Source: Gymnopilus junonius (lineage: Eukaryota > Basidiomycota > Agaricomycetes > Agaricales > Galerinaceae). Taken from it: a DNA stretch of 21,529 nt. The stretch spans positions 1 through 21,529 of the forward strand of contig JADNYJ010000534.1 in NCBI GenBank assembly GCA_015501075.1. Direction: 5' to 3'. The notes under the pieces are model-generated. The model was not told the DNA's origin. It saw only the letters and a program-made list of their open reading frames with translations, and did no database searches. This document shows positions 1 through 9,907 of the stretch, in pieces (position 1 is the stretch's first letter; each line of letters opens with the position of its first letter). The position numbers and the translations under genes are program-made.

Positions 1-323
1 GCTCAGAAGGAAAACTGGCAACAAGAGGTGGAACGGTTGGCTGCATGATTGAGAAAGACCAAGCAACCATCGCTGCTCAGCTTAGTCGACGTGTCTTCAT
101 ACGCGTTTGGTCCGTCATTTCTGCCTGAATTCGTGCTTGAGCTGATTTATTGTTATATAATAGCATGTGGCATGAACTCCGAGTAATTTTACACAACCGA
201 GAAAATACGCTTCTCACTCAAGCAGCGAAGAACTTTGCTCGCGAGGAACATGAATACTCTGAGAATATTGCTAACAATTGGGAGTCCCTGCTGGAAGCTG
301 TGGAGGTTATGCCCTTCGAATGA
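1..323 (+). CDS. 3' end of a sorting nexin-like gene (Mvp1/SNX8 type), partial
   Basis: The window opens inside a coding exon (1-109). A 54-nt intron (110-163, GTCCGT...ATAATAG) leads to the last exon (164-323, stop TGA 321-323). The last exon reads MWHELRVILHNREN, then a helical, charged stretch with FAREEHEYSENIANNWESL, ending VMPFE. The first exon gives NWQQEVERLAA and then, in another frame, IEKDQATIAAQLSRRVFIR. Moving between those two frames needs one extra base near position 46, where the assembled frame hits TGA. The pattern of a helical segment with W, RRV.IR, MW.E and FAREE resembles my recollection of the C-terminal BAR-like region of fungal Mvp1, which binds phosphoinositides and shapes endosomal membrane during retrograde transport. 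The PX domain would lie outside the window. That this is a gene end is well supported; the family name is an inference. Confidence 0.5.
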
Positions 324-1600
324 AGAACTCTCAAGCAGATCGTTGCGCAACATTTGTAAAGTATGACGACCATTTTCTTATGACGACCATTATATTTTTT
401 TCTGTTTATGACCCTTCAATATCACGGAACCTCTTTGCAACTTCTTACTTGTCGAAAAAAGTTTCTTGGCGCCCAACGGCTGAGATGGACCCCAACTTCA
501 TGCAACTATTTTGTCATGGGCCCTTCACGCCTTGAGAGAACGCACGCGTTACGTTCTGGAAGGGTTCGAGTGGCGGGCTATGCCAACAGTTTTGTTGAAG
601 TTTCAAACAATGAACAATGGACTGCAGCGCCCCGCGACCATGTGACTGCTGTGTATTTAACAGGCCCCTTTTTTGCCACCCCTCCCACAGCATCTTATCC
701 TCTCCTCTCCTCTCGCCTCATCTCTTCTCCTCTTATCACACCTCAGATTTTCCTCATCATCGATCTGGGGCTGTCTGTGAGCTAACGACTTTGCTTGTGT
801 TGTATCGGGCTGTTAAGATCTTGTTCTGGAATCTGGGTAGCACACACTGGCACTGCTGTGTGCCACACAATCTCGCTGAGTGTTTCTGGTTTCGAGTGAC
901 CCTCTGTCCTATGGTTTATATCCTTAGGCTATTCTGAGATAATATCTGAAGCTTCACCCTCTGTTTTCCTCTGTACATTGCGTCGACACCTGCCTTCGAG
1001 CTCCGCGGCTGCCCAACTCATCTCCAAACGACAAGGCCTGGCTGCGACTATTTCAAGGACCTGTAAATTTTCTGTGCTTCATTTCTATGGTCTGGATATT
1101 CATGCGTCTAGTATCTTCGCGAGTATATTTGTTGTTTTCTTGATTGTTGGGAAATCTTGTCAGAGACGTCATGTATGCATTCTCTCCTTTCCTTCTGTGC
1201 TTCGTTTCTAGTTTTTCCGAGACTGTCGCTCTACACATTGTGGATTTTTGAAAAGCTTTGTACCACCAGCCGCCATCCCCGAAATCCTTCTCGTCTCTGT
1301 CAACGTTCACAGCCTGCTATCCCATGTTCTTGGTCTCAGTCCAACGTCGTGACTGGCTCTGTTCTACTCAAGTTTGCTCCTTAAATTCCTCTCTGACGCA
1401 GTCTTCGTTTCTTCCCTACATTCTCGTCTTATGCTTCACAGCCTGGGTTTACTTCAACTTGACTTGACCGTTGTATATGAACAGTGTTTGGCTTTGAATG
1501 TCTTCCGTCTTTCGCGTTCCATATACTGTTTCCATGTCGCCTGTGTTGCGAATTAGATGACGTTTGCGTCATGCCTGTCTCTTTCCTAATCTAAACGGCT
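324..1600 (+). other. Gene-free stretch with a TATA-like box and a pyrimidine-rich leader
   Basis: No conserved protein is visible. TGTATTTAAC at 650-659 resembles a TATA box. It is followed by C/T tracts (about 664-740: runs of CCTCTCC and CTTCTCC) of the sort found at fungal transcription starts. From there to about 1560 the plus strand stays rich in TTC, CTT and TCT words. Open frames in it are short and differ from frame to frame. Two similar words, TTCTGTGCTTC followed by RTTTCTA, occur near 1071 and 1192. The stretch may be the promoter and long 5' leader of a transcript whose intron is seen at 1717-1775, or a non-coding RNA. This is inference only. Confidence 0.3.
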
Positions 1601-1627
1601 TTGTCTCGCTCACGTAGTGGCGGATCG

Positions 1628-1905
1628 TGGGTGATTCGAATTAAGTATTTTCTTCGTATAGCTCTACAGGAGGCATTGACGAAGCATTTAGGGGGCCTGC
1701 GGGGTGGGCGGCCCCGGTGAGTACATTCCTTACAATTTGGGCGGCATGTTCTGACAACCTTATACTCTTTCGCAGGGACAGTCGGTGTCGACCATGTGAA
1801 GCCTTTCTTCATGATACGGCGTTCGCCTTGTTGGACTTCGATGGGCAACGCAATTTTGAAGTCTATTTGCAACGACGACGTGTATTTGAGTTAGTGGCAC
1901 AGTGA
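1628..1905 (+). CDS. Possible small spliced gene, unrecognised
   Basis: The best evidence is an intron of typical size for this window: 1717-1775 (59 nt), with donor GTGAGT, a CTGAC branch word near 1750 and acceptor CGCAG. Joining across it in phase 2 gives an open frame from about 1628 (no clear start codon) through IALQEALTKHLGGLRGGRPR, then DSRCRPCEAFLHDTAFALL and a stop at 1903-1905. A second splice phase gives GTVGVDHVKPFFMIRR before a stop, and the opposite strand is also open here, so the frame is not settled. No family is recognised. It may be a small protein, a spliced leader of the ORF at 1923-2153, or a non-coding transcript. Confidence 0.25.
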
Positions 1906-1922
1906 TCATATGAGGTCAGCAT

Positions 1923-2153
1923 ATGTCCCCTGCGTTCAAACTGGTCACTTTCACCGTACGGAACACTTGGAATAAGTTTCCAAATATAAGGACTGTCAGA
2001 AAGACACTGCCAACTAAGTGTAGAGCTTTGGAAGGCTCTTCGATAAGATCCCCTTGTTCGTTTCCCGACCAAGCAATAATTAAGATGGAAGTGATCGAAA
2101 ACGGTATGGACCTGCGTGAGTTCAATGAACTTTTTTGTCATTCAAGAGAATAA
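1923..2153 (+). CDS. Small hypothetical ORF (76 aa)
   Basis: An ATG-started frame of 76 codons ends at TAA 2151-2153. Its product contains KFPNIRTVRKTLPTK and, near the C-terminus, QAIIKMEVIENGMDLREF. Composition is protein-like and it lies 17 bp downstream of the candidate spliced ORF, so it could be the main coding part of the transcript suggested by the TATA-like box and intron upstream. I recognise no domain, signal peptide or membrane segment. A chance ORF cannot be excluded. Confidence 0.2.
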   Translation: MSPAFKLVTFTVRNTWNKFPNIRTVRKTLPTKCRALEGSSIRSPCSFPDQAIIKMEVIENGMDLREFNELFCHSRE

Positions 2154-2631
2154 AATATCTCTGCCAGATGAGTGACATGATTGAGAATATTAGTGACACT
2201 CAGAAGTCCAACGATTTTTTTCTCTTGAGGCACCGAGATGCCTGGTTAGTTGGGGGGTCAGGGTGGGATCGAGCACAGTGAGGTCAAGGGTCATACCTCT
2301 ATCCATCTACTCCTGAATGCTACACTGTCTACATTGAGCCTCAAGCTGATATAAAAAACACTGTTAATGAGACCACTCCCATGGCCACCAAATATGAGAG
2401 CGGCGAGCACAGAAGTGCGGGCCATAAAGCATCCCATGACACCTCCGATTTGGGGTAACGAAATAGACAACCTGACGAAGTATCAATAATGAGTATGCGA
2501 ATTCATGATACTCAAGGAAATAATAATTACGATACTATGAGAGTACAAGAAGTGCACACCAGGGCCCACTGACGTTTCAAGTCGGAGAGGACTTTTGGCC
2601 ATCGGTAGTAACCTTCGAGAGACACAAGGTC
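2154..2631. other. Gene-free stretch
   Basis: No open frame of note on either strand, no repeat and no RNA gene recognised. AT-rich segments (for example around 2480-2545) look like ordinary intergenic DNA, probably including the 3' region of the minus-strand exon that ends at 2632. Confidence 0.4.
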
Positions 2632-2848
2632 CTAGTACTGGCTTGCATCCTGAGTACCAAGCTCGACGGCAGTCGGCGGCGCAAAGCGCATATAGTTGTA
2701 GTACAGTGGAAGGCCGCCAAATGTATAGGCCCCAACAATGAGGTAAGTAGTAATGACGTACGTAGTAGCGTCTCCGTATTGTCGATGCCTGATCAGAACA
2801 AATTGTCAGCCCATTGCATGCTCTCGTACATAAGTACGCATGAATACC
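2632..2848 (-). CDS. 3' exon of a membrane protein gene, 5' part unresolved
   Basis: On the minus strand an exon runs 2788-2632 and ends in TAG. It encodes RHRQYGDATTYVITTYLIVG, continuing AYTFGGLPLYYNYM and ending PPTAVELGTQDASQY. This is one clear hydrophobic helix with a polar, acidic tail. A 59-nt intron (2847-2789; GTATTC, GCTGAC branch-like word, TGATCAG) joins in phase 2 to an upstream exon ending at 2848, read as QQFSENIR. Further upstream on the same strand protein-like pieces occur (QPSMKVSYIQSPLGVHVLDG near 3130-3070; QFFVMYKVKLVVAIFCSLR near 2975-2915), but I could not join them without stops. Either the 5' end is decayed or I missed introns. No family is recognised. Confidence 0.35.
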
Positions 2849-3123
2849 TTATGTTTTCAGAGAACTGCTGTGAGATGTATAAAAGTCGCATTGTGTTGCA
2901 GTTGAATGGACATACCGCAGAGAGCAGAAAATGGCAACTACTAGCTTGACTTTATACATTACGAAGAATTGAATTTGTTGATGTAAAAGCTCAGGACAAG
3001 GGGCTGTCCGGTCTCCAGCACCAGTGACAAAATCTCTAGATACCAAAGAAAACTCGAATGGCGTGCAGGATTTGACCATCAAGGACATGGACACCCAGTG
3101 GAGATTGAATGTAGGACACTTTC

Positions 3124-3569
3124 ATGGAGGGCTGTGCAAAGTCGACAAATTATCCGAATCGGTACGAGTACAAAAAGGACGATCGAGATCCGGATGCACA
3201 GAACAAATGTCAAGAAGGCAAGGCCTGCTTGAAGGCGGGCCACATCCAAGCCAATTCAAATCATAACGACTTGTCTTCCTCGGTGACACTTCTTGAGCAA
3301 ATAGTCTCTGATGGACCTCTGCCAGTGGTTATTGTTTCCCGAAGTAACTTTGATTCTGGACGCGTGAGTAGATCGAAATCTTGGCTGGATCCATTTGTCT
3401 TTCCCCTTGCATCGGTGCTCCTGTGTTAAACTTGGTCTCCCGCAGTCAAAGTAGAACAATACAGAGGAAAGGCTTCCTTAGATGTGTAGAGTGGTTTGAA
3501 AGCAAAGCTGAGGCAGGATTGTTATATCGAGTTAACGGGCCACAAGCCAGTGAGGAAATTGCCTGCTAA
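3124..3569 (+). CDS. Doubtful spliced ORF upstream of KRE33
   Basis: A frame from ATG 3124 reads MEGCAKSTNYPNRYEYKKDD and then LLEQIVSDGPLPVVIVSRSN up to a good donor at 3364 (GTGAGT). A matching acceptor CCCGCAG ends at 3445. Downstream frames are also protein-like (VKVEQYRGKASLDV; VEWFESKAEAGLLYRVNG, stop 3567-3569). However, the phase across the intron does not connect them cleanly, and the minus strand is open over much of the same DNA. It could be a decayed gene, a gene with another missing base, or chance. No domain is recognised. Confidence 0.2.
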
Positions 3570-3719
3570 TGGAGCTTGCTTTTTATAAGCAAGAGAAAAA
3601 TCCGTTCTAATAATCTAATTTAAGCCGTGGGAATACCGATCAAAAATTTGCGTCCCCCCTGTATACGCCTGTGATTCGCCTGGGACGCGACGACTGAGCG
3701 CTGAGCCAGATATTCGAAA

Positions 3720-6700
3720 ATGCGTAAACAGCTGGATCCTCGCATACCGACTCTCATCAGTAACAACGTCAAAAAGAACCACAGGTCGTTCATAGTCCTT
3801 GTTGGTGACAAAGGTCGTGATCAGGTCTGTCAATTCTCCATTAATATTATTCGTAAATGTCTGAAATGTTCTTTTTTCTTCCCTGGTAGATTGTAAATCT
3901 TCATTTCTTGCTATCTCAGGCACGGGTTTCCGCACGTCCTTCTGTATTATGGTGTTACAAAAAAGAATTGGGCTTCACTAGTCACCGGAAGAAGAGAGAA
4001 GCCAAAATCAAAAGGGATGTCAAGAGGGGGATCCGTGAAGCAAATGAGCAGAATCCTTTTGAAATCTTCGTTACGGTGACTGACATCCGTTATACGTGCG
4101 TCCACTGTTATCTCTATCGATATTTACTATCTGACCAATTTATCTTCTCCAATCTGCTGACTCTTTAATTGAATGCATTCTTTAACCTCTGCAGCTATTA
4201 CAAGGAGTCACACAAAATCCTAGGAAACACGTACGGAATGTGTGTCCTGCAAGATTTTGAGGCAATAACCCCCAATCTTCTCGCTCGGACTATTGAAACG
4301 GTGGAAGGAGGAGGGCTTGTCGTATTGCTTCTGAAGACCATGACGTCCCTCAGGCAATTGTATACCATGGCAATGGTGCGTGTTCTCGATTACATTGACA
4401 ATGGTGATATAATCTGACCCACTGGTATAGGACGTGCACGCAAGATATCGCACTTCCTCTCATGACTCTGTTATAGCAAGATTCAACGAACGGTTCATCT
4501 TATCCCTTGGTTCATGTCCTGATTGCCTAGTCCTCGACGATGAACTCAATGTACTGCCCATTTCACGTGGAAAGGATATAATACCGTTGTCCGATACAAC
4601 GGGCAAGGGAAAGGAAACCGATCCTTCCGAGTACCAACTACGGGAACTAAGAGAATCGTTAGCGGACACCAAGCCAGCAGGAGACCTCATCAAGCTTGCT
4701 AAAACTATTGACCAGGCACAAGCTATTCTCACATTTATCGACGCCATTGCCGAAAAAACTCTTTCCTCTACTGTCACGCTCACTGCTGCGAGAGGACGAG
4801 GTAAAAGTGCCGCCCTTGGTCTGGCTATTGCTGCTGCTTTAGCACATGGTTATGCCAATATTTTCGTCACGAGTCCTAGCCCAGAGAACTTAAAGACATT
4901 ATTTGAATTTGTATTCAAGGGTTTGGACGCCCTTGGCTACGAAGAACATTTGGATTATGATATTGCAGTTGCCCAGCGCCTGGGCGAGAATAAGGAGGAG
5001 TCTGGCAAGTCAGTTGTGAGAGTGAATGTGTTCAGGGATCATCGGCAAACCGTTCAGGTATGTTGATTTGCGTGTTCAAAATTGTTTTCCATGAGTTGAC
5101 GCATGTTCAACGCAGTATATCCAACCTCAAGATGCCCATGTTCTAGGACAAGCCGAATTGGTCATCATCGACGAAGCCGCCGCGATTCCATTACCTCTAG
5201 TCCGCAATCTCATCGGTCCTTACCTTGTCTTCCTTGCATCAACAATAAATGGCTACGAAGGGACTGGCCGTTCACTTTCTTTGAAGCTCATCCAACAACT
5301 TCGCGAAAGCACAAGGCCTTCCCTGACCAGGGAAGTTGCCCCTGGCAAGGAGAAGGAAGAGTCGGCAACGACCGCTGCCTCATCTAGCAAAAAACCCACG
5401 ATCAAGGCCCCTCCAAAATCTCGGACTCTGCGGGAAATCAAGCTGGAAACGCCTATCCGTTATTCAGCTGGTGACCAAATCGAAAAGTGGCTCAACAATC
5501 TACTGTGTCTAGATGCCACAATCCTTCCTCGCTCTAACGCACAAGGATGTCCACACCCCTCAACTTGTGAACTGTTCTACGTGAGCAGGATACACTGTTC
5601 AGCTACCACCCCGCTTCCGAAAGTTTCCTCCAACGCATGATGGCCTTGTACGTTGCGTCGCACTACAAGAACCAGCCGAACGATCTCCAACTCCTATCCG
5701 ACGCTCCTGCTCATCATCTCTTCGTTCTTCTTCCACCAATAAAAGACGATGAAACTCATCTGCCTGAGCCACTTGTAGTCTTGCAAGTCGCTTTGGAAGG
5801 CCAGATCAGCAAGGACGCTATCTTGGAAGGGCTGGGTCGTGGGATGAGAGCTGGTGGTGATATGATACCTTGGTTAATTTCTCAGCAATTCCAGGAGAAT
5901 GGGTTTGCGAAGTTGAGCGGTGCCAGAGTTGTGAGAATTGCTTGTCATCCTGACTATGCCAGTGTACGTGTTCGTTGCAGTCGGCTATTGATACCTTTGT
6001 CTTATGCCTATTGTTGCACAGATGGGCTATGGCTCCAGAGCACTTCAAGCATTAAATTCGTTCTATAGCGGAGAATATTTCAACCTCGACGAATCATCCA
6101 AACCAGAAGTACACTATCCAAACCCCTCCAATATTGACCCTGTACGTTTCTCAGCGTTAAAAGTGTTGATTCTTATCGTCTTTTCCTCTAGAACGCCAAC
6201 CTGCTCGAAGAAACGCCGACAGTACGAGCGCCATCCGCCATGCCTCCATTACTCCAGCGCCTCACAGAACGTAAGCCCGAGAACTTGGATTACTTAGGTG
6301 TATCTTATGGATTGACGCCTCAATTATTACGGTGAGTACTTTCTTCTCTTGAACATGTTTCTTCATCTCAATGTTTTGACCAGGTTCTGGAAACGCGCTG
6401 GCTATGTTCCCTTATACCTCCGTCAAACAACAAGTGAATTGACGGGCGAGCATACCTGTGTAATGGTCCGGGGTCTGAATAGCTCTCTTGAGGATGAGAT
6501 GGGTTGGCTGCATGAATTTGCGAAAGGTTTGTAAATTTGTCGTGTGCTATCATTCTTCTGTTTAACATTTTCTTTAGATTTCAGACGACGGTTCATCACG
6601 TTGCTTTCTTATAAGTTCCGTGAATTTGGCAGCGTAACAGCCTTGAGCATTCTGGAAGCTGCTGATCGGGGCATCAAAGACGAGACGGAGGACACAGGTA

Positions 6701-7638
6701 CTGTAAAATTTTTATTTTCGTGATACTTTCTTTCGACTTATCTCTGTTTGAAGAACTGTCACCGCAAGAGCTCGCTATGCGATTCACGCCTTTCGACCTC
6801 AAGCGTCTGGAATCATACGCGAATAACCTGCTCGACTACCACGTCATTCTTGACTTGATGCCAGCTGCTGCTGAGCTATATTTCCAGAAACGACTTGGGT
6901 CGGGAGCTAGCAGCAGTGAAGGTCAGAATGGAGAAGGACCTGTCAGGTTGACAGCTGTACAAAGCGGCATTTTGTTGGCACTGGGTTTGCAGCGGAAAAC
7001 GATAGAGGAGATAGAGGTGCGGCCGACTTTCGTTATCCATGCAGATTTACTAATAAACAAACTTCCGCGATCTGTGTAGGCTGAGCTGCAACTCCCAGTA
7101 TCGCAAACTTTAGCTCTCTTCGCAAAGATCTTACGGAAGATCAGTAAACGTCTTATCGACATCCGAAAAACTGCCATCAGTGCAGAACTTCCTCAGGCTA
7201 ACGCAAAGGTTGCATCTTTTGCCGCCTCATCTTCAAGGGTGGAAGGGGGCTCTGGGCTCCCTATTAGCGCTGATAATGTGGCGACAAGTATGGTTGAAGA
7301 GTTGAACGAGGCTGGCACTGAAGTGACGAATGCGATGAAAGAAAGGCAAAGAGAAATGCTGGACGCGTTGGATCTGAAAAAGTGAGCGTTTTCAGCTTCG
7401 TTTGTCCTATGGCCGTCTCATGTGTGTGTTGACTAGATATGCGATAGATAATACGCAAGTAGATTGGAGTCTTGCTGAAGTCCAGGTGGCAAATCCTGGA
7501 AAGTCGACTGTCGTCAGTGTTAAAACCAGTGTCTCTGCTGGACAGAAGAGGAAGGCCGAGGAGCCTGCAAATGTCCCAAAGTCGAACGGAAGCAAGGAAA
7601 AGAAAACAAGGCGGAGTACGAAGAAACCAAAGCATTAG
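3720..7638 (+). CDS. KRE33: RNA cytidine acetyltransferase KRE33/NAT10 (one frameshift)
   Basis: Nucleolar enzyme that makes N4-acetylcytidine in 18S rRNA and tRNA, using acetyl-CoA and ATP, and supports small-subunit biogenesis. Exons: 3720-3824, 3890-4095, 4195-4375, 4431-5057, 5116-5963, 6022-6141, 6192-6331, 6384-6526, 6578-6697, 6754-7016, 7080-7381, 7437-7638, all joined in phase. The product is about 1085 aa once one base is restored (human 1025). Seen in order: VLWCYKKELGF and the NLLARTIETVEGGG region; a Walker A-like ARGRGKSAALG near residue 284; VIIDEAAAIPLPLV near 389; NGYEGTGRSLSLKL; a GNAT acetyl-CoA loop HPDYASMGYGSRAL near 651-664; FWKRAGYVPLYLRQT; and a lysine-rich tail (KEKKTRRSTKKPKH) typical of nucleolar proteins. 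One base is missing near 5588 (see findings). Start chosen because MRKQLDPRIPTLI matches the family N-terminus. Confidence 0.95.
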
Positions 7639-7731
7639 TGTATATATTATCTCTGTAGTTGGTCACTTTCGCTAATCTCTCTTTGGGGATCTTTGGATAA
7701 CACTTTGGCGCAAGCAAGCAAATGAACACAT
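7639..7731. other. Short convergent 3' intergenic region
   Basis: Only 93 bp separate the KRE33 stop from the COQ3 stop. The two 3' untranslated regions must share or overlap this DNA. No hairpin or repeat stands out. Confidence 0.6.
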
Positions 7732-8827
7732 TTATTGCGTTGGATTGCGTACCCAAAACATGTAGTTACACTCTAGAGCACCCCAAGCGTTTCGAGGGGC
7801 AAGGTGCCACCGGGCTTGGAGAGGATTGTATATAAGACCCCGTAGCTCTGCTTGTAAACGAGGCAAACTGTTGCTTGATGCCGGTGACGATATCCACGGT
7901 TTCGACAAAGACGAGAGATGCAAGGAATCATCGTTCGCCGCCAAAGGAGATCGGTGTTCGCGGAAAAACTGCACGAGTTCCGAAGGCTTTATGAATTTGG
8001 AGTATGTATGTGTGCCTTTGGAAACTTTACGCAAGACATCTTCGGCCATAAGAATGGTGAGGAAATATGCAAGCGGTGTCCGCGACATCGTAGAGAGGAA
8101 GAGATGGCCACCGGGCTAGAAAGCATGGAATATCAGAAAGCGAAATGAGAATGTGGCCCGCCAAACTAACTTTCACGAGCTCAGCACATGTTGAAAGGAA
8201 TGCAGAAGGGTTGTCGACGTGTTCTATGACTTCCATTGAGCAGACTACATCATATCGTTTGGGTTTAGGAAGCAGAGTCTCAGCAGTTGTGTGTTGGTAT
8301 GAAAGGTTCGGACTGCTAGAGGGGGAGAGCCTTGGGTCTACTGAAGCATGTAATGAGGCGATCTTGATATTGGATTCAGACGCGTCAATGCCCAGGGTGT
8401 TGGCTCCCATACGCGCCAAACTCTGAAAGGGCCATACGTGAATATAAAGAGGTAATGTAAATTTGCAAATTGAAGGATGGCAACGGACCTCTGACAGAAG
8501 GCCCCCACCACAGCCTACATCCAGTACATCTAACCCTTCAAGCACATCAGCGCCGTCTGATTCTAGTTCTATATGTTCATCCTGGGCAATTTCAAGTAAC
8601 TTGTCTCGGATGAATTGCATGCGAACAGGATTCATTTGGTGCAGGAAGCTGAATTCGCCTCGCTCGTCCCACCACTCGGAAGAAAGTTTGGAGAAATGTG
8701 CAATTTCATCTTGGTTGACTGAGCTAGTTGGGTGACCACTTGAAAGGGTAGAAGCGCTTGCTGCGTGTAAAAGACGAGATCCGCGAAAGGAAGAATGACG
8801 AGATAATAGTCTGAAGAGAGATGACAT
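7732..8827 (-). CDS. COQ3: Ubiquinone biosynthesis O-methyltransferase COQ3
   Basis: SAM-dependent enzyme of the mitochondrial matrix that performs both O-methylations of the ubiquinone ring within the CoQ synthome. Exons (minus): 8827-8489, 8422-8171, 8115-7732; introns 66 and 55 nt, all phase 0; 324 aa. The N-terminus (MSSLFRLLSRHSSFRGSRLL) is rich in R, S and L and lacks acids, as expected of a mitochondrial presequence. Motifs: SSEWWDERGEFSFLHQMNPVR, characteristic of UbiG/COQ3; SAM motif I LDVGCGGG at 102-109; GANTLGIDAS; EVIEHV at 177-182; PGGHLFLSTMSRTPLAY; KGTHTYSKFIKPSEL; and a C-terminal RGLIYNPLQARW. The region between about residues 245 and 275 is serine-rich and differs from animal COQ3, but it is in frame with no clear intron. 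Length suits the family. Convergent with KRE33. Confidence 0.93.
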
Positions 8828-9210
8828 TGGGATGGTCCGTGACCGTGGCGTTGGCCGTAGAACGGGTGACTGGACATACTCACTGTCAGTTTAAGTTGAG
8901 AAAAAAGGAGGGAATCTGCATTGTCTCCTGGACATAGATACATCAGAAACTTAGGTCTACAGTACTGGGTAAGAAAGTGACTATGAAGAGAAAATAAATC
9001 AAGAGTAACTTTATGCGGCGTTAGATAAGAAAACTTCAGCATAAGGAATTAGAGAAGAACGTACTTAAAGGATACTGTAGGAGAGAAAAAAGTAGAGGAG
9101 AAGGGCGAGCAATGAAGCGGAGAAGGATGGGAAGAATTGCTTCTAGCATCTGGTCGGAATGCGCACCAAAGAAAACTGGCCACAACGCGGCTTGAGACAA
9201 TTGCTACGGG

Positions 9211-9375
9211 TATGGTGTCGTGAAGGGTCATCAGGAAATTGATGAAACGTCGCCAACAAAAGGTGGGGTATGGTGGGGTGTGATGTGGGCATGATGGTGT
9301 CGTGGAGGGTCGTGAAGAAATATAAGAAACGTCGTGGACACAAGGTATTATGGTCGTGAAGGCTTTGAAGTGGGC
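9211..9375 (+). repeat. Diverged tandem duplication, period about 82 bp
   Basis: ATGGTGTCGTG at 9212 is followed by GAAGGGTCATCAGGAAATTG and GAAACGTCGCCAACAAAAGG. The same order recurs from 9294 (ATGGTGTCGTGGAGGGTCGT, then GAAACGTCGTGGACACAAGG), with a partial third start at about 9352 (ATGGTCGTGAAGG). The copies differ at many positions, so the duplication is old. No function is suggested. Confidence 0.5.
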
Positions 9376-9604
9376 ACCACTGAACAATTAGATGGAAGTC
9401 TGTATTATGAGGACATGGCGCAGATAGAGGGAAGGAGTGGGAGAGGCTCCAGATGGGAGAGAGAATTGTGCGAGAAGTTGATACGAACTTCGAAGAGTAA
9501 GTGGAACGAAAGTGCAGTAAAAGGGATGGAAATGTTGGCGTTTGTCCAGCTTACACAGGAACACAGCGGTGGCAAATAAATAAGAATAAATTAAACAAGA
9601 ACCC

Positions 9605-9636
9605 GACCTCGCTCCGCTTCGGCCAAAGCAGAGGTC
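9605..9636. other. Small imperfect hairpin
   Basis: GACCTCGCT (9605-9613) pairs with AGCAGAGGTC (9627-9636), leaving one bulged base and a 13-nt loop. It lies in non-coding DNA upstream of COQ3 and downstream of the GGxF gene. It could form in a 3' end or leader RNA, or be chance. Confidence 0.25.
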
Positions 9637-9907
9637 TAAGCATAATGAAAGAAGCAAAAAGATGAACGACAAAAGGGGAGGAACAAAGTTCAAACAGATG
9701 TACACGAATTCGCGACATCTGCTTGAGTATATAGTATATAGTAGCTTCTGTTTAAGCAGAGCACTGTGACGATACCACATTACTTCTGCTCCCACAGAAG
9801 TGCCTCTCTTTTGATTCCCCTAAAAGTCTGAATCAGAGGAAGAGGCGGCGGTAAGGAAATCGGGAAGTCGAGTAGGAAGGTTGAATAAAAAAAGTGTGTG
9901 TGTGAGA

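Larger units (their letters stand above)
8828..9907. other. Intergenic region upstream of COQ3, pyrimidine-rich on the minus strand
   Basis: No gene recognised. Read in the COQ3 direction, the DNA is rich in C/T words for roughly 900 bp (for example around 9640-9690 and 9050-9110) and could hold the COQ3 promoter and leader. It contains two diverged tandem copies of about 82 bp (9211-9375), a TATATAGTATATAG tract at 9728-9741 and a small hairpin at 9605-9636. Open frames (8632-9042, 9049-9387 and 9388-9795 on minus; 9334-9579 on plus) show no conserved features and look like chance. Confidence 0.4.

Noticed and set aside
5581..5603. Using GTGAGC...TTCAG as an intron to explain the KRE33 frame change
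   Set aside because: It would be only 23 nt, far below the 48-66 nt seen elsewhere, and would remove conserved residues.
8245..8330. In-frame intron in the serine-rich middle of COQ3
   Set aside because: No GT-AG pair of normal length with a branch word was found there, and the open frame continues into the conserved parts.
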